Shown piece after piece: positions 9,416-19,008 of a stretch of 64,000 nucleotides of DNA. The first letter of the stretch is position 1, and the number at the start of each line of letters is the position of its first letter. Both the position numbers and the translations under genes were made by a program. The stretch is from Blautia liquoris (lineage in GTDB: Bacteria > Bacillota > Clostridia > Lachnospirales > Lachnospiraceae): positions 2,294,001 through 2,358,000 of the forward strand of contig NZ_CP063304.1 in assembly GCF_015159595.1 (NCBI RefSeq). The letters are read 5' to 3'. The notes below the pieces were generated by a model that did no database searches, was not told where the DNA came from, and saw only the letters and a program-made list of their open reading frames with translations.

Positions 9416-12400
9416 TTATACCCCATCTATTATCTCAAAATACTCTGGACCTTTCATCAAGCCATATGGCAGCAATACATATCCGTCTGACCAGTCTTCA
9501 CCTGTTGTCATAAAGTTGTTTGGCGCGTAAGATTCCACTACAGCCGGCAGCTGATGCAGCGGCCCGAATGTATTTCTTCTTGTAAGAATGATCTGAATGC
9601 CTTTCAGATCTCTGATTTCACTTTCATAGGGAGAAAAAGCGATCATTTTATTCTTTTTGCCAAATAGTTTCACACACGATCCACTGATACCATCTAATCT
9701 GACAAGAATTGTTTTATTTGCAAATCCCTCTATTTGATAAGTAATCTTACCAGAATAAAACGGCAGCCCTTGTGTTGTGATATCACCAATCTTCAAACGT
9801 TTGGGCAGTTTCGTCAAGTACGGCGTTTTTCTATCCTCTGACAGTTTTACACCAAAATTGCCTAGCAGATATATTGCTTCCAACCCACAGGTTTTATAAT
9901 AATCGTATTCTATTTCAATCACATTGTCTTCTTTTAAAGAATCTGCTGGAAGTACAATCCTGTCGAAACAGATATCTACCCATTTTCCGAGACTCACTAA
10001 CTTTATTTTTCTGCCATTCAGGCTAAGAGACCGTATGTGCTCAATATCCTCAATAGCTAATTCCAATTCATCCGGACAGTAATCCACCTTAAAATCAAAC
10101 TGTAAAACCAGACGGCAGATTTTTTTTTCCTTTCCTTTCCGTTTCTTCTCGAACCAGGGCTGAAGCATCTCTCCGCTGCGATAAGGTACATGAAAAAGAT
10201 CTCTGAGGTTTCTGTCAGCTTTCAGTACTTCCTGCCTGTTCAAAAAATCCCCGGCATCCGTCATCACTTTTACCTGGTCCAATACACAAATGTTTTTCTC
10301 AGATAAGGTATATGAATAGCTTTCTGGTACATTCAAAATTGGTGTAATCCCTTTTTCCGAACCAGACATTTGTATCAGTTCAGCTGGCACATCTCGGGGA
10401 CTGCTTTTCTTATCAGGGGAATCTTGCGTACTTTTCTCATTATCATCGAAGATCGCAATTAGCTTTTCTTCTCCTTTTTCAAAATTCAGATTGATATACA
10501 GTTTCCCGGCTTCTCTGAGACACCCCAGCTTCTCTCTCTTTCCACTCCTGGCATCCCATAATTCCAGTCTTGTCCCCTGACCCAAACAAATTCGCAAGCC
10601 TCTGTAGGAACGATTACGCCTGATATTTAATAGGAAAACAACTCTCATTCCTTTAAGAAGCCTTGTCTGGGCAAAAATATCATCGGATCCCTCTCCTGTT
10701 ATCCCAATTTCATTCCCCGAAAGACAGTTCTCTTCAAATGCATCCGAAACTTTATATACTTTGCAGTCTCTGCTTAAATCTAACACTTCATTCGAAAACA
10801 TAACATCGATATATCTCGGAATGTCTCCTGCGAATATCACTTTTCCACCCTGTGATACAAATTGCTTCAATAGTTTCAAGGTTGAGGAACGCATCGTATC
10901 CATACCAGCGACCAAAACCTTATGATATTTCGCCTTTCCTACTTCGATACATCCGTCGATGATTTTTGCATGTCTTGCAAGAATATCTTCCTCCCCATAA
11001 TCAAAATCAATTCGACGGCGAACCAGTCTGCGAAAAACTTCTTCATAGCACATTTCCAACGCATTGATTTTGCCGTCACGAGAAGCTAACACATCAAATG
11101 CTCCGCTGTACGCTCTGGCCCAGACACTTTCGATCGGATTTAGAACCAGCAGATCACACTCCGGCTCTCCCTCCTCAAAAAATACATTAATTCTGGAAAA
11201 GTAATCCTCCATATATTTGTACTCCTCATACCAGGGCGACTGATGCAAAATGCTGGAAGGATAATCTCTTTTTGCCTCACCTTTCATCGTGTACCATGAT
11301 AAATGGGGGCATCTGAGGTTTACCCCAAATAATGCCTGCCAGTCACCAACATTTTTATATGATTCCAAGCTCATCTGCCAGCCGGTTGCCCCGTAGAGTT
11401 CGGACAGCACCCTGGGTTTATTCAACTGTCTGGCAGCCGATGTGACCTGTTTTGCAACCCACCAGCATTCATTATGCTCAGTCAAAAGGTCCATCCCGGG
11501 ATAATCCATATACTCATAAAATCTCATGAGCGACCCTTGCATCACGGTCTGAGCAATCAGAGAATCCTCGTGTAACACATGCCCCGTAAAAATCATGTGA
11601 TGATCATGGCACCAGGTCTGAATGGGAACCGCAAAATTTTCAATAAATAGTTTCTGGCATAGTTCGACAAAATCGCGGCTGATTTTTGAAAGTTCGCATC
11701 TCTCATTTCTGAAAAAAAGATCCATCAAATTTGATTTCAGATCATATCCGAATCTCTTTTCAAACTCTTCAAACAGATGCGGTGTGTAGGGAACCATATT
11801 TTCTCTGCCTCCGGAAAAACTTGAAAACAAAGCTCCACGATGGGGTTCGTCAGTAAAAATACCCGGTATGCTTTTTCCTATACGACTACCGCAGTTTTCT
11901 GAATACTTTTCATGGCTTTCCCGGATAAACTTCTCTACACCTTCCCTGTTCATCGTATCGAGATAGGTATATCCATTATAAACATCCTCGCAGTCGGCAT
12001 AGTGAGTACTGAATATAACCAATGTTTCTTCTTCATTTATCTCAAAAGTATTGTTCAGTCTTCTCGCGTCACTGTAATGTATTCCATCGAAGTGACAAGC
12101 AAACGCAGCCACAACATGACGATCCCATTTCAATCCATCTATCTGATCAAAACCATAACGGTCTGCCACCAGAAACATGGCACGGTATTTTTTATCTTCT
12201 GTCACTATGCCTCCGGCCGTTCCCGATGGCCACCGGTCTTCATCATAGAGCCAGGATTCCATGTCATGCTCTTCTCCGTAATCCGCACATGCATCGATGA
12301 GTTTAAACCACTCTTCACCGAGATATTCGGTTTCCAGTCCGGTCCTGGAATGCATGAAATATCCGCCGAACCCCATCTTTTTCATGATATCTATCTGTCT

Positions 12401-12505
12401 TAATAATTCATCTTTCTTTAATTGTCCATTCCACGACCAAAAGGGCTTTCCCTTATATTCTCTTGTAGGATTTTGAAATAATTGATACCTTTCTTCAACA
12501 TCCAT
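9416..12505 (-). CDS. GH106-like (alpha-L-rhamnosidase-type) large cytoplasmic glycosidase
   Basis: About 1029 residues without signal peptide. Family-like features are FQNPTREYKGKPFWSWNG near the N-terminus, IDIMKKMGFGGYFMHSRTGL, YLGEEWFKLIDAC and the strongly conserved YDEDRWPSGTAGG, followed by FTDEPHRG and a long C-terminal half with beta-sandwich features. These match proteins annotated GH106/rhamnosidase-like in Bacteroidetes and Lachnospiraceae. The ATG at 12505 is preferred; an upstream TTG at 12538, overlapping the GH78 stop by 8 nt, is possible but has no clear ribosome site. Its place directly after GH78 supports a role in rhamnose-containing oligosaccharides, but activity on other sugars is not excluded. 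Confidence 0.7.
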   Translation of the reverse strand: MDVEERYQLFQNPTREYKGKPFWSWNGQLKKDELLRQIDIMKKMGFGGYFMHSRTGLETEYLGEEWFKLIDACADYGEEHDMESWLYDEDRWPSGTAGGIVTEDKKYRAMFLVADRYGFDQIDGLKWDRHVVAAFACHFDGIHYSDARRLNNTFEINEEETLVIFSTHYADCEDVYNGYTYLDTMNREGVEKFIRESHEKYSENCGSRIGKSIPGIFTDEPHRGALFSSFSGGRENMVPYTPHLFEEFEKRFGYDLKSNLMDLFFRNERCELSKISRDFVELCQKLFIENFAVPIQTWCHDHHMIFTGHVLHEDSLIAQTVMQGSLMRFYEYMDYPGMDLLTEHNECWWVAKQVTSAARQLNKPRVLSELYGATGWQMSLESYKNVGDWQALFGVNLRCPHLSWYTMKGEAKRDYPSSILHQSPWYEEYKYMEDYFSRINVFFEEGEPECDLLVLNPIESVWARAYSGAFDVLASRDGKINALEMCYEEVFRRLVRRRIDFDYGEEDILARHAKIIDGCIEVGKAKYHKVLVAGMDTMRSSTLKLLKQFVSQGGKVIFAGDIPRYIDVMFSNEVLDLSRDCKVYKVSDAFEENCLSGNEIGITGEGSDDIFAQTRLLKGMRVVFLLNIRRNRSYRGLRICLGQGTRLELWDARSGKREKLGCLREAGKLYINLNFEKGEEKLIAIFDDNEKSTQDSPDKKSSPRDVPAELIQMSGSEKGITPILNVPESYSYTLSEKNICVLDQVKVMTDAGDFLNRQEVLKADRNLRDLFHVPYRSGEMLQPWFEKKRKGKEKKICRLVLQFDFKVDYCPDELELAIEDIEHIRSLSLNGRKIKLVSLGKWVDICFDRIVLPADSLKEDNVIEIEYDYYKTCGLEAIYLLGNFGVKLSEDRKTPYLTKLPKRLKIGDITTQGLPFYSGKITYQIEGFANKTILVRLDGISGSCVKLFGKKNKMIAFSPYESEIRDLKGIQIILTRRNTFGPLHQLPAVVESYAPNNFMTTGEDWSDGYVLLPYGLMKGPEYFEIIDGV

Positions 12506-12530
12506 CTTATGTACCAATCCTTTCAAGATT

Positions 12531-15161
12531 TCATCCAACTGTTATGATCTTATAATCACCTGCAGACAACATTACTTCCGAATTTTCTACTAAATCATGA
12601 TTGTACTCTCCGTTTATTGTTGCCTGACTGGAAGCTTTAGGAAGAACAAATTTTGCCTGTGAATCAAAAGGGACTGACACATGATAGGTAGTTTTCCCCT
12701 GTTCTATCTTCCAGCTGATTTTATAAAGTCCTGCTGCCGACAGATATTCACATTCCACCCAGCCAAGACGATCATCAGTCTGAGGTTTTATTACAACTTC
12801 CTTAAATCCAGGATGAGATTCCACAGGATTCAGCCCGCACATGTAACGATACATCCATTCCACAATCGAGCCATAAGAATAGTGATTCATACTGTTCATA
12901 CCGGTATCACTGACATAACCATTCGGCAGAACGGAATTCCAGCGTTCCCAGATCGTGGTTGCTCCCATGTTCACCTCATACAGCCAGCTTGGGAAGTCTT
13001 CATTCAATAACAGTGTGTAAGCGTAGTCATTCAGCCCGTTCTTCGACAGAGTCGGACACAGATAGGGTGTCCCAACAAAACCAGTGTCCAGATGACACTT
13101 CTTATCATCCAGCTTTTTCTTCAGTCTTTCTATCACTTGAGTTTTCTGATTTTCGGGCACAAAACCCATGTAAAGAGACATCACCAGAGCAGTCTGTGTG
13201 TCTTCGATGATGTTTCCATCCGAAAAATATTTCTGTTGGATAGCTGTTTTAACCTCTTCAGTCAGCCTTTCATAATACTTCTGTTCCCCTGCAAATCCCA
13301 GAACCTCTGCCGCTTTTGCGGTAAGTGAAGCAGAATAATAATAATATCCGGATGCTACATAATACGGATTTGTTCCGCCAAAACTGCTTTTCTTATCCGG
13401 ATTATCGAGTGCCAGCCAGTCAGCAAAGTGAAATCCATGTTCCCAGAGTCTTTTTCCTCCACAGTATGTTTCATCCTGAGTCTTGATATAATCCACCCAG
13501 GCTTTCATATTTTTAAACTGTTCCGCCAACAGTTCCTTATCTCCATAGAAAAGATACTCTGTCCACGGAATTACACAGGCTGCATCACCCCAGGCACAAG
13601 ATCCATGAGCATCATTTTCCTGTCCTTGAATTTTTGCAATCTGTCCCAAAACATCCGGAACCACATGTGGAACAGAACCATTCTGATTTTTTTGCTCCAG
13701 ATACATTTCATACAGAAACTTTTTATAAAATGCAGGTGTATACATGTTAAAACTTGCTGTAGCACAGAATACCTGAGCATCACCCGTCCAACCCATTCTC
13801 TCATCTCTCTGGGGACAATCAGTGGGTACATCCAGAAAATTACCGCGCTGGCTCCACATAGCATTTTCAAATAAACGATTGATTTTCTGATTTGATGTCC
13901 TGATATTTCCCGTCTGCTCAAGATCTGAGTGGATGACACAGGCAGTAAAGTCATCCAGCTTGATATCTTCGACTCCCTCTACTTTCACAAACCGAAATCC
14001 ATAAAAAGTAAAATGCGGTCGAACATGAGCTAATTCTCCATTCGAGCGGTAGGTATACTCTGCTTTTGCTGTTCTTAAGTTTTCATTATAAAAATTATCG
14101 TCCTGGAGAAGTTCTGCGTAACTTAATTTAACTTTTGCACCTTTGCGCAGATGACAATCAAACTCAACCCACCCGGTAACCTCCTGTCCAAAGTCAAGGA
14201 CTTTTTCACCCGCCAAAGTGTCCAGAAGCTGTATGGGATTTATGCGCTTAGTTATCACAAGCGGAGGACTTAACCGTTCTTTTAAAGCCCCGCATTGCGG
14301 TGTTAACACACAAGCGTTTTCAAAACCTTCGGTATCAGCCTGTACCGCAGACCAGTCTTTCACTTCCTGCAGAGCATCATATATTTCTCCATCGTAGATG
14401 CTGCTGCTCACAATTGGCGACGGATGGCACTGCCATGTTTCATCAGACCCAATACTTATATGCTCCCCGGTTTCCAGAACGATATCCAGTTCACAGATAA
14501 AAGCGAACGAGTTCCCATAAAGCTGATCCATCTTATCTACAAATCCAAACCTGCCTTTATACCATCCATTTCCCAAAAGAGCTCCGACAACATTCTTACC
14601 CTCCCACAGGCATTCAGTCACATCCAATGTCTGGTATTGAACCCATTCATTATAATCATTATAAAAGGGGGCCAGATACTCATCGCCGCATTTCTCTCCA
14701 TTAATTTCCAATTCATAGAGACCAAGGCCTGAGACATATGCTCTGGCGGATTTGATCTTTCCCGGAATATGAAACTCATTTCTGATATAAGGATGAAGAT
14801 GTCCATCATAGGGAGTACCGATCCATTTTGCGTTCCATTCTTCTTCCATCTTTCCCGTTTCAAACCAGGCAGTATCGCTGATTCCATGATCATCCGCATC
14901 ATCCCATACCTGAACTCTCCAATAATATCTAGTATGTGGTTTCAGCCGAATATCTGCCTTGTAGCCCAGCGAACTAATCTCTTCTGAATTCGAACTGTCA
15001 AAGACAATGTTTTCAAAACTGTTATCCAATGCAATTTGTATCTGCGCTGACTTTTGAAAACTTCCCTTTGCATTAGATGTCACCCATGTAAACAACGGCT
15101 GATCCATCTGATATCCCATCGGATTTGTGAGATGATTAACTCTAAGATTTGTAACCTTCAT
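12531..15161 (-). CDS. Alpha-L-rhamnosidase, GH78
   Basis: An 876-residue enzyme that removes terminal alpha-L-rhamnose. The start at 15161 has GGAGG 9 nt upstream. Domains in order are an N-terminal beta-sandwich (RVNHLTNPMGYQMDQPLFTW), the Bac_rhamnosid_N domain (ARAYVSGLGLYELEINGEK), the concanavalin-like domain, the (alpha/alpha)6 catalytic domain with DCPQRDERMGWTGDAQVF, whose Asp/Glu residues form the acid site of the family, and a C-terminal beta domain (NPVESHPGFKEVVIKP). The length is usual for GH78. There is no signal peptide, so it acts on imported rhamnosides. It follows the two permeases by 48 nt in the same operon. It is the clearest marker of this locus. Confidence 0.95.
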   Translation of the reverse strand: MKVTNLRVNHLTNPMGYQMDQPLFTWVTSNAKGSFQKSAQIQIALDNSFENIVFDSSNSEEISSLGYKADIRLKPHTRYYWRVQVWDDADDHGISDTAWFETGKMEEEWNAKWIGTPYDGHLHPYIRNEFHIPGKIKSARAYVSGLGLYELEINGEKCGDEYLAPFYNDYNEWVQYQTLDVTECLWEGKNVVGALLGNGWYKGRFGFVDKMDQLYGNSFAFICELDIVLETGEHISIGSDETWQCHPSPIVSSSIYDGEIYDALQEVKDWSAVQADTEGFENACVLTPQCGALKERLSPPLVITKRINPIQLLDTLAGEKVLDFGQEVTGWVEFDCHLRKGAKVKLSYAELLQDDNFYNENLRTAKAEYTYRSNGELAHVRPHFTFYGFRFVKVEGVEDIKLDDFTACVIHSDLEQTGNIRTSNQKINRLFENAMWSQRGNFLDVPTDCPQRDERMGWTGDAQVFCATASFNMYTPAFYKKFLYEMYLEQKNQNGSVPHVVPDVLGQIAKIQGQENDAHGSCAWGDAACVIPWTEYLFYGDKELLAEQFKNMKAWVDYIKTQDETYCGGKRLWEHGFHFADWLALDNPDKKSSFGGTNPYYVASGYYYYSASLTAKAAEVLGFAGEQKYYERLTEEVKTAIQQKYFSDGNIIEDTQTALVMSLYMGFVPENQKTQVIERLKKKLDDKKCHLDTGFVGTPYLCPTLSKNGLNDYAYTLLLNEDFPSWLYEVNMGATTIWERWNSVLPNGYVSDTGMNSMNHYSYGSIVEWMYRYMCGLNPVESHPGFKEVVIKPQTDDRLGWVECEYLSAAGLYKISWKIEQGKTTYHVSVPFDSQAKFVLPKASSQATINGEYNHDLVENSEVMLSAGDYKIITVG

Positions 15162-15209
15162 AAGCATTTTCCTCCATAAGAATAAATTTGCATTTTCATG
15201 CTGCACCGT

Positions 15210-16121
15210 TTACCCTTTCACTGATCCTATCATAACACCTTTTACAAAGTATTTCTGTATAAACGGATATATACAAAGTACTGGAACGGTAGAAACTATG
15301 ATTGCGCTGTATTTCAACGTCTGAGCCAGCTGCATCTTTGCTTCCGCCTGGGCTGCATCCATGCCCTGCATATTACCCATTCCCATCTGATTCGTCATCA
15401 AAAGATCTCTTAAGAAAGACTGAAGCGGCATCAGGTTCTTATCATTGATATATAGCAGTGCTGAGAAGAAATCATTCCAGTGTCCTACCGCATAATATAG
15501 CCCAATCACAGCCAGAATGGGTTTGGACAACGGCAATACAACTTTTATCAGATACTGAAATGTGTTTGCCCCGTCAAGTTCGGCTGCTTCCTGAAGCGTG
15601 GAAGGAATACTGTTCATAAAATAAGTTCTCATTACAATAACATTATAAATAGCAATTGCACTTGGAATTATCATCGCCCAGGGTGTATTTATCATATTCA
15701 GTTTATTCACAACAAGATAGGTTGGAATCATTCCTCCACTAAAAAACATCGTAAACATAAAGAAAAACATCAGTACATTTCTGGGCATAAAATCTTTTCT
15801 TGACAAAGGATAGGCCGTACAAATCGTCAGTACAAGATTGATTGCTGTACCAACTACCGTATAGAAAATCGTGTTTCGGTATCCGATCCATATTGCTTTA
15901 TATTTGATTGTCTCCTTGTACGCCATTAATGTAAAACCTTTTGGTAATAAAAACACATTTCCCAGCCAGACTTCTTTTGGATCAGAGAATGACGCGATAA
16001 CGGTAAACCACAGCGGCCATGCAAAAATAAAGAAGAGAATGACCATTGCAATCACGTTGACAACATCAAACACCTGATCTGAGCTCGATTTTCTGATCGT
16101 CTTTGTCTTCGTTCCTAACAT
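15210..16121 (-). CDS. Sugar ABC permease, YtcP/LplC type
   Basis: A 303-residue inner-membrane permease with six predicted helices. It starts at 16121 behind GGAGGGG. The EAA motif EAAELDGANTFQYLIKVVLP, which contacts the ATPase, is intact. The N-terminal DVVNVIAMVILFFIFAWPLWFTVIASF and C-terminal YFVKGVMIGSVKG are typical of the YtcP family (COG0395). It pairs with the LplB-type permease 16 nt upstream and the lipoprotein at 17136. No ATPase gene lies in this operon, so a shared MsmX-like ATPase is expected. Confidence 0.95.
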   Translation of the reverse strand: MLGTKTKTIRKSSSDQVFDVVNVIAMVILFFIFAWPLWFTVIASFSDPKEVWLGNVFLLPKGFTLMAYKETIKYKAIWIGYRNTIFYTVVGTAINLVLTICTAYPLSRKDFMPRNVLMFFFMFTMFFSGGMIPTYLVVNKLNMINTPWAMIIPSAIAIYNVIVMRTYFMNSIPSTLQEAAELDGANTFQYLIKVVLPLSKPILAVIGLYYAVGHWNDFFSALLYINDKNLMPLQSFLRDLLMTNQMGMGNMQGMDAAQAEAKMQLAQTLKYSAIIVSTVPVLCIYPFIQKYFVKGVMIGSVKG

Positions 16122-16137
16122 TAATAAGCCCCTCCTT

Positions 16138-17064
16138 CTAAAACAGACTCTCATCCGCTACTTTTTTGCATATCTGATTTGCTGCTACAATTAAGATCAA
16201 ATTAATGACCGAATTAAACAAATCAATTGCCGTTGAATATCCATAATCATTGTTCATAAGTCCAACTTCATATACGTAAGTCGATATCACAGATGCAGAC
16301 TGTTTATTTAACGTGTTTTGCAAGAGGAAAACCTTTTCAAAACCAACGCTCATCAACGATCCCATCTGTAAGATCAGAAGCATGACAATCGTAGGCTTGA
16401 TCGAAGGCAGATCCACATGCCACATTCGCTTCACTTTACTGGCACCATCCACAATCGCAGCTTCGTGTAACTGATAATCCACCCCAGAAAGTGCAGATAT
16501 ATATATAATTGAACTCCATCCCATCCCCTGCCAGACACCTGTCCAGACATAAATAGATTTAAACATCTTCGGATTAGACAGAAAATTCACAGATTTTAAT
16601 CCAAAAAGATTTCTAAGTGCATTCACAACTCCGGTATCGGGGTCTAAGAAAATGGCAATCATACCACACATGACTACAGTTGAGATAAAATAAGGAGCAT
16701 AGGAAACCATTTGAACTGATTTTTGTAAATATTTATTCTTTATGTAATTGAGCATAAGAGCAAAAATAATTGGAATTGGAAATCCCACGAGAAGACTATA
16801 TAGGCTTATTCCTATTGTATTTTTAATTAGAAGTCCAAAATTGTAGCTTTTGAAGAAACGTTTAAAATGATCCAATCCCACCCATGGGCTTCCCCAAATT
16901 CCGCTTTTCACTCTGTAGTTTTTAAAGGCAAGTTGTATCCCATACATTGGTGCATAGGCAAATACAAGATAATAAATTACAGGCGGAAGAATCATCACAT
17001 AGAGAATCCAGTTTTTTCTCATATTCTTTGCAAGCCTTGACCAAAATCCACCTTTCGTTTTCAT
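16138..17064 (-). CDS. Sugar ABC permease, LplB type
   Basis: A 308-residue permease starting at 17064 behind AAAGGAG. The N-terminus is basic (KNMRKNWILYVMILPPVIYYLVFAY). The EAA loop reads EAAIVDGASKVKRMWHVDLP, and the FKNYRVKSGIWGSPWVGLDHFKRFF stretch is diagnostic of the LplB family (COG4209). It is the partner of the YtcP-type permease just downstream and the lipoprotein upstream. It is preceded by a strong intercistronic hairpin, so its level is probably lower than that of the binding protein. Confidence 0.95.
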   Translation of the reverse strand: MKTKGGFWSRLAKNMRKNWILYVMILPPVIYYLVFAYAPMYGIQLAFKNYRVKSGIWGSPWVGLDHFKRFFKSYNFGLLIKNTIGISLYSLLVGFPIPIIFALMLNYIKNKYLQKSVQMVSYAPYFISTVVMCGMIAIFLDPDTGVVNALRNLFGLKSVNFLSNPKMFKSIYVWTGVWQGMGWSSIIYISALSGVDYQLHEAAIVDGASKVKRMWHVDLPSIKPTIVMLLILQMGSLMSVGFEKVFLLQNTLNKQSASVISTYVYEVGLMNNDYGYSTAIDLFNSVINLILIVAANQICKKVADESLF

Positions 17065-17086
17065 GTAAGCACACTCCTTTCTGTTC

Positions 17087-17123
17087 AAAGAGGCTGCTAA
17101 GCACTCCATACAGCAGCCTCTTT
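17087..17123 (-). terminator. Intercistronic hairpin between lipoprotein and permease genes
   Basis: Arms AAAGAGGCTGCT/AGCAGCCTCTTT enclose a 13-nt loop directly after the lipoprotein stop. No long T-run follows, so it is more likely a leaky attenuator or mRNA 3'-end protector that raises binding protein over permease. Confidence 0.6.
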
Positions 17124-17135
17124 TGGCTTCATAAA

Positions 17136-18722
17136 TCACTTTTCTTTTGCTTCATCGTATGCTTTCTGGTAAATCTCAGTCAACTGACCTGCACCCATAT
17201 TGTCAAGAGTTTTCTTATAGTCATCCCAGCTTTTATCCAAGTTTAGAGCTCCGGTTGCCACCTGTGCTAAATATTGATCAATATAGGAATCAATATCTGT
17301 TTTTAATGTTGCAATCGTCATCGCATCCTCATCACTGTACTGCATAACAGGAAGCGCAACTTTTCCTTTTTCCGAAATTCTTAGTCTCTCACTATTTAGA
17401 TATACTTCATTCGGATCAACTTCGGGAGACATATGATCATACCAAAAATCCGGCCAAATGGATGGATGGTTTGCAGCTCCTTGGATTGTAGAAGATGCAC
17501 GAACTGCCGCAATATCATCACCATATCCCTTTCCCACAATCCATTCCCAGTCACCATCATCTCGTTTTTGCCAGGTTTTTCCTTCTATTCCCAGAATAGC
17601 ACTGATTCCACCTTCCTCTGTGTAAAACTGATCAGCCCACGCAATAATTACTTCTGGATCTTTACATTTATCTGTCAAGACTAACGATCCTGGATTGAAT
17701 CCTGAACTCAAAGGATATGTACCAGCCTTAAATGGCGTCAACGCCTGATAATCCCGATCTCTTTCTCGTCCCACTGTCAAAAATGCCCCTGCATCAAAGA
17801 AAGATCCCAGAATATCCCCCGATTGGCCAACAGCACCCTGCTGTTCATGTTTTTGTGTAAATGCATTTTTATCAAGAATTCCCTCCTGGTAAAGTTTCGT
17901 GACAAACTCGATGAATTTTTTGTACACATCTGAAGTTGGCAAGTACGTCAACTTATCGTTAATGACAGCCGTTTTCGTTTCCCCGTCATATCCAACGTCA
18001 AAATAGGGAAGAAGCAGATCAAGTTTCACTCCATCCGTAGCAGTGATCGGTATCTCATCATTCGGATCTCCATTCCCATTTGCATCTTCTTCTTTAAATT
18101 TCTTCAGAACTTCGTAGAGTTCATCCAAATTTGTTGGTTCTTTTAGCCCCAGATTGTCCATCCATTTTTTATTAATCCAATAAGGAGTAACTGCACCAAA
18201 TTGCCTGTTAATCTCAGGCAAAGAGTATATGTGTCCATCTCCCGATGTAAGATATTTCCACCCATCCAATTCATCTAATTTTTTCGTGAGATTGGGGGCA
18301 TACTCCTTGATCATATCCTCCAATGGAAGAAAGATTCCTTGTTTTCCATATTTATTTAAATCAGGCATCCAGAAGTTCGATTTAAAGAAAACGTCTGGAT
18401 ATTCCCCTGAACTTAATACTAAATTTCTTTTCTCTGAAAAATCACTGCCCATAACAGCCTGATAGTCAAATTCAATATTCGCTTCATCCAATAAAGTTTG
18501 CATTGTCACATTATCTTGTAGCTCATATTCACCATTCATCTGATAGAAAACACTATACTTCTTTTTATCCTTTAAGGGGAAAGTAACCTTTTCTCCGGAT
18601 CCTGCTGTCTCTTCTGCCTTATTATTTTCCTTTTTCTTTGTGTCGGAACTTCCGCCACAAGCTGCAAGTGAAGTGATCATTATTACACTTAATCCTAATG
18701 CCAAAACTGATTTTGCTTTCAT
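17136..18722 (-). CDS. Large sugar-binding lipoprotein of the rhamnoside locus
   Basis: A 528-residue lipoprotein. It starts at 18722 with GGGAGG 5 nt upstream. The signal KAKSVLALGLSVIMITSLAAC has lipobox LAAC. The loop DANGNGDPNDE resembles the calcium site of LplA-type proteins, and YWINKKWMDNLGLKEPTNLDELYEVL is typical of the family. It is the first gene of the operon with two permeases, GH78, the GH106-like gene and GH43, so it probably captures a rhamnose-containing oligosaccharide. The ligand is inferred from neighbours only. Confidence 0.93.
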   Translation of the reverse strand: MKAKSVLALGLSVIMITSLAACGGSSDTKKKENNKAEETAGSGEKVTFPLKDKKKYSVFYQMNGEYELQDNVTMQTLLDEANIEFDYQAVMGSDFSEKRNLVLSSGEYPDVFFKSNFWMPDLNKYGKQGIFLPLEDMIKEYAPNLTKKLDELDGWKYLTSGDGHIYSLPEINRQFGAVTPYWINKKWMDNLGLKEPTNLDELYEVLKKFKEEDANGNGDPNDEIPITATDGVKLDLLLPYFDVGYDGETKTAVINDKLTYLPTSDVYKKFIEFVTKLYQEGILDKNAFTQKHEQQGAVGQSGDILGSFFDAGAFLTVGRERDRDYQALTPFKAGTYPLSSGFNPGSLVLTDKCKDPEVIIAWADQFYTEEGGISAILGIEGKTWQKRDDGDWEWIVGKGYGDDIAAVRASSTIQGAANHPSIWPDFWYDHMSPEVDPNEVYLNSERLRISEKGKVALPVMQYSDEDAMTIATLKTDIDSYIDQYLAQVATGALNLDKSWDDYKKTLDNMGAGQLTEIYQKAYDEAKEK

Positions 18723-18789
18723 AGAAACCTCCCAATAATAATTATATTTTCTCAAGAATGAGGCGCCTCTCACTTAAGATTTATGTTTG

Positions 18790-18818
18790 ATTATAAATTT
18801 GCAGTATTTAAAAAACAA
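18790..18818 (-). promoter_or_regulatory. Promoter of the lipoprotein-permease-rhamnosidase operon
   Basis: The minus strand shows -35 TTGTTT (18813-18818), a 17-nt spacer and a perfect TATAAT (18790-18795), about 68 nt before the lipoprotein start. Confidence 0.65.
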
Positions 18819-18901
18819 GAACCACTTATAATTACAGGTATTAAAATATTGTACGTACCGTAAAATAATAGTCTGTATCTAATCTTCTTTTTTGTAGATC
18901 C

Positions 18902-18932
18902 TTACACACTTACACACTTTTACCCGTGTGTA
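18902..18932. promoter_or_regulatory. TTACACAC direct repeats with inverted GTGTGTA copy
   Basis: Two tandem TTACACAC copies (18902-18909, 18910-18917) are followed after 8 nt by the inverted copy GTGTGTA (18926-18932). The cluster sits 84 nt upstream of the operon's -35 and right beside the AraC-type regulator gene. AraC activators often bind such direct repeats, so this is a candidate activator site. Confidence 0.45.
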
Positions 18933-18956
18933 GATGAATCTAATTGCGGGGATGAA

Positions 18957-19003
18957 AAGAGTACATTATTTCCCTGTATGAATGAAATAATGTACTCTTT
19001 AAA
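18957..19003 (-). terminator. Terminator of the AraC-type regulator gene
   Basis: Long perfect arms AAGAGTACATTATTTC/GAAATAATGTACTCTT enclose a 10-11-nt loop, 6 nt after the regulator stop. The 3' side on the minus strand is only modestly T-rich (CTTTTC). Confidence 0.7.
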
Positions 19004-19008
19004 AATTC

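Noticed and set aside
11912-12403. A long plus-strand reading of 163 codons opposite the GH106-like gene
   Set aside because: It lies wholly antisense to a well-supported glycosidase and shows no family features. Other long antisense readings (for example 4059-4493, 13428-13874, 24187-24930, 43854-44600) were set aside for the same reason.
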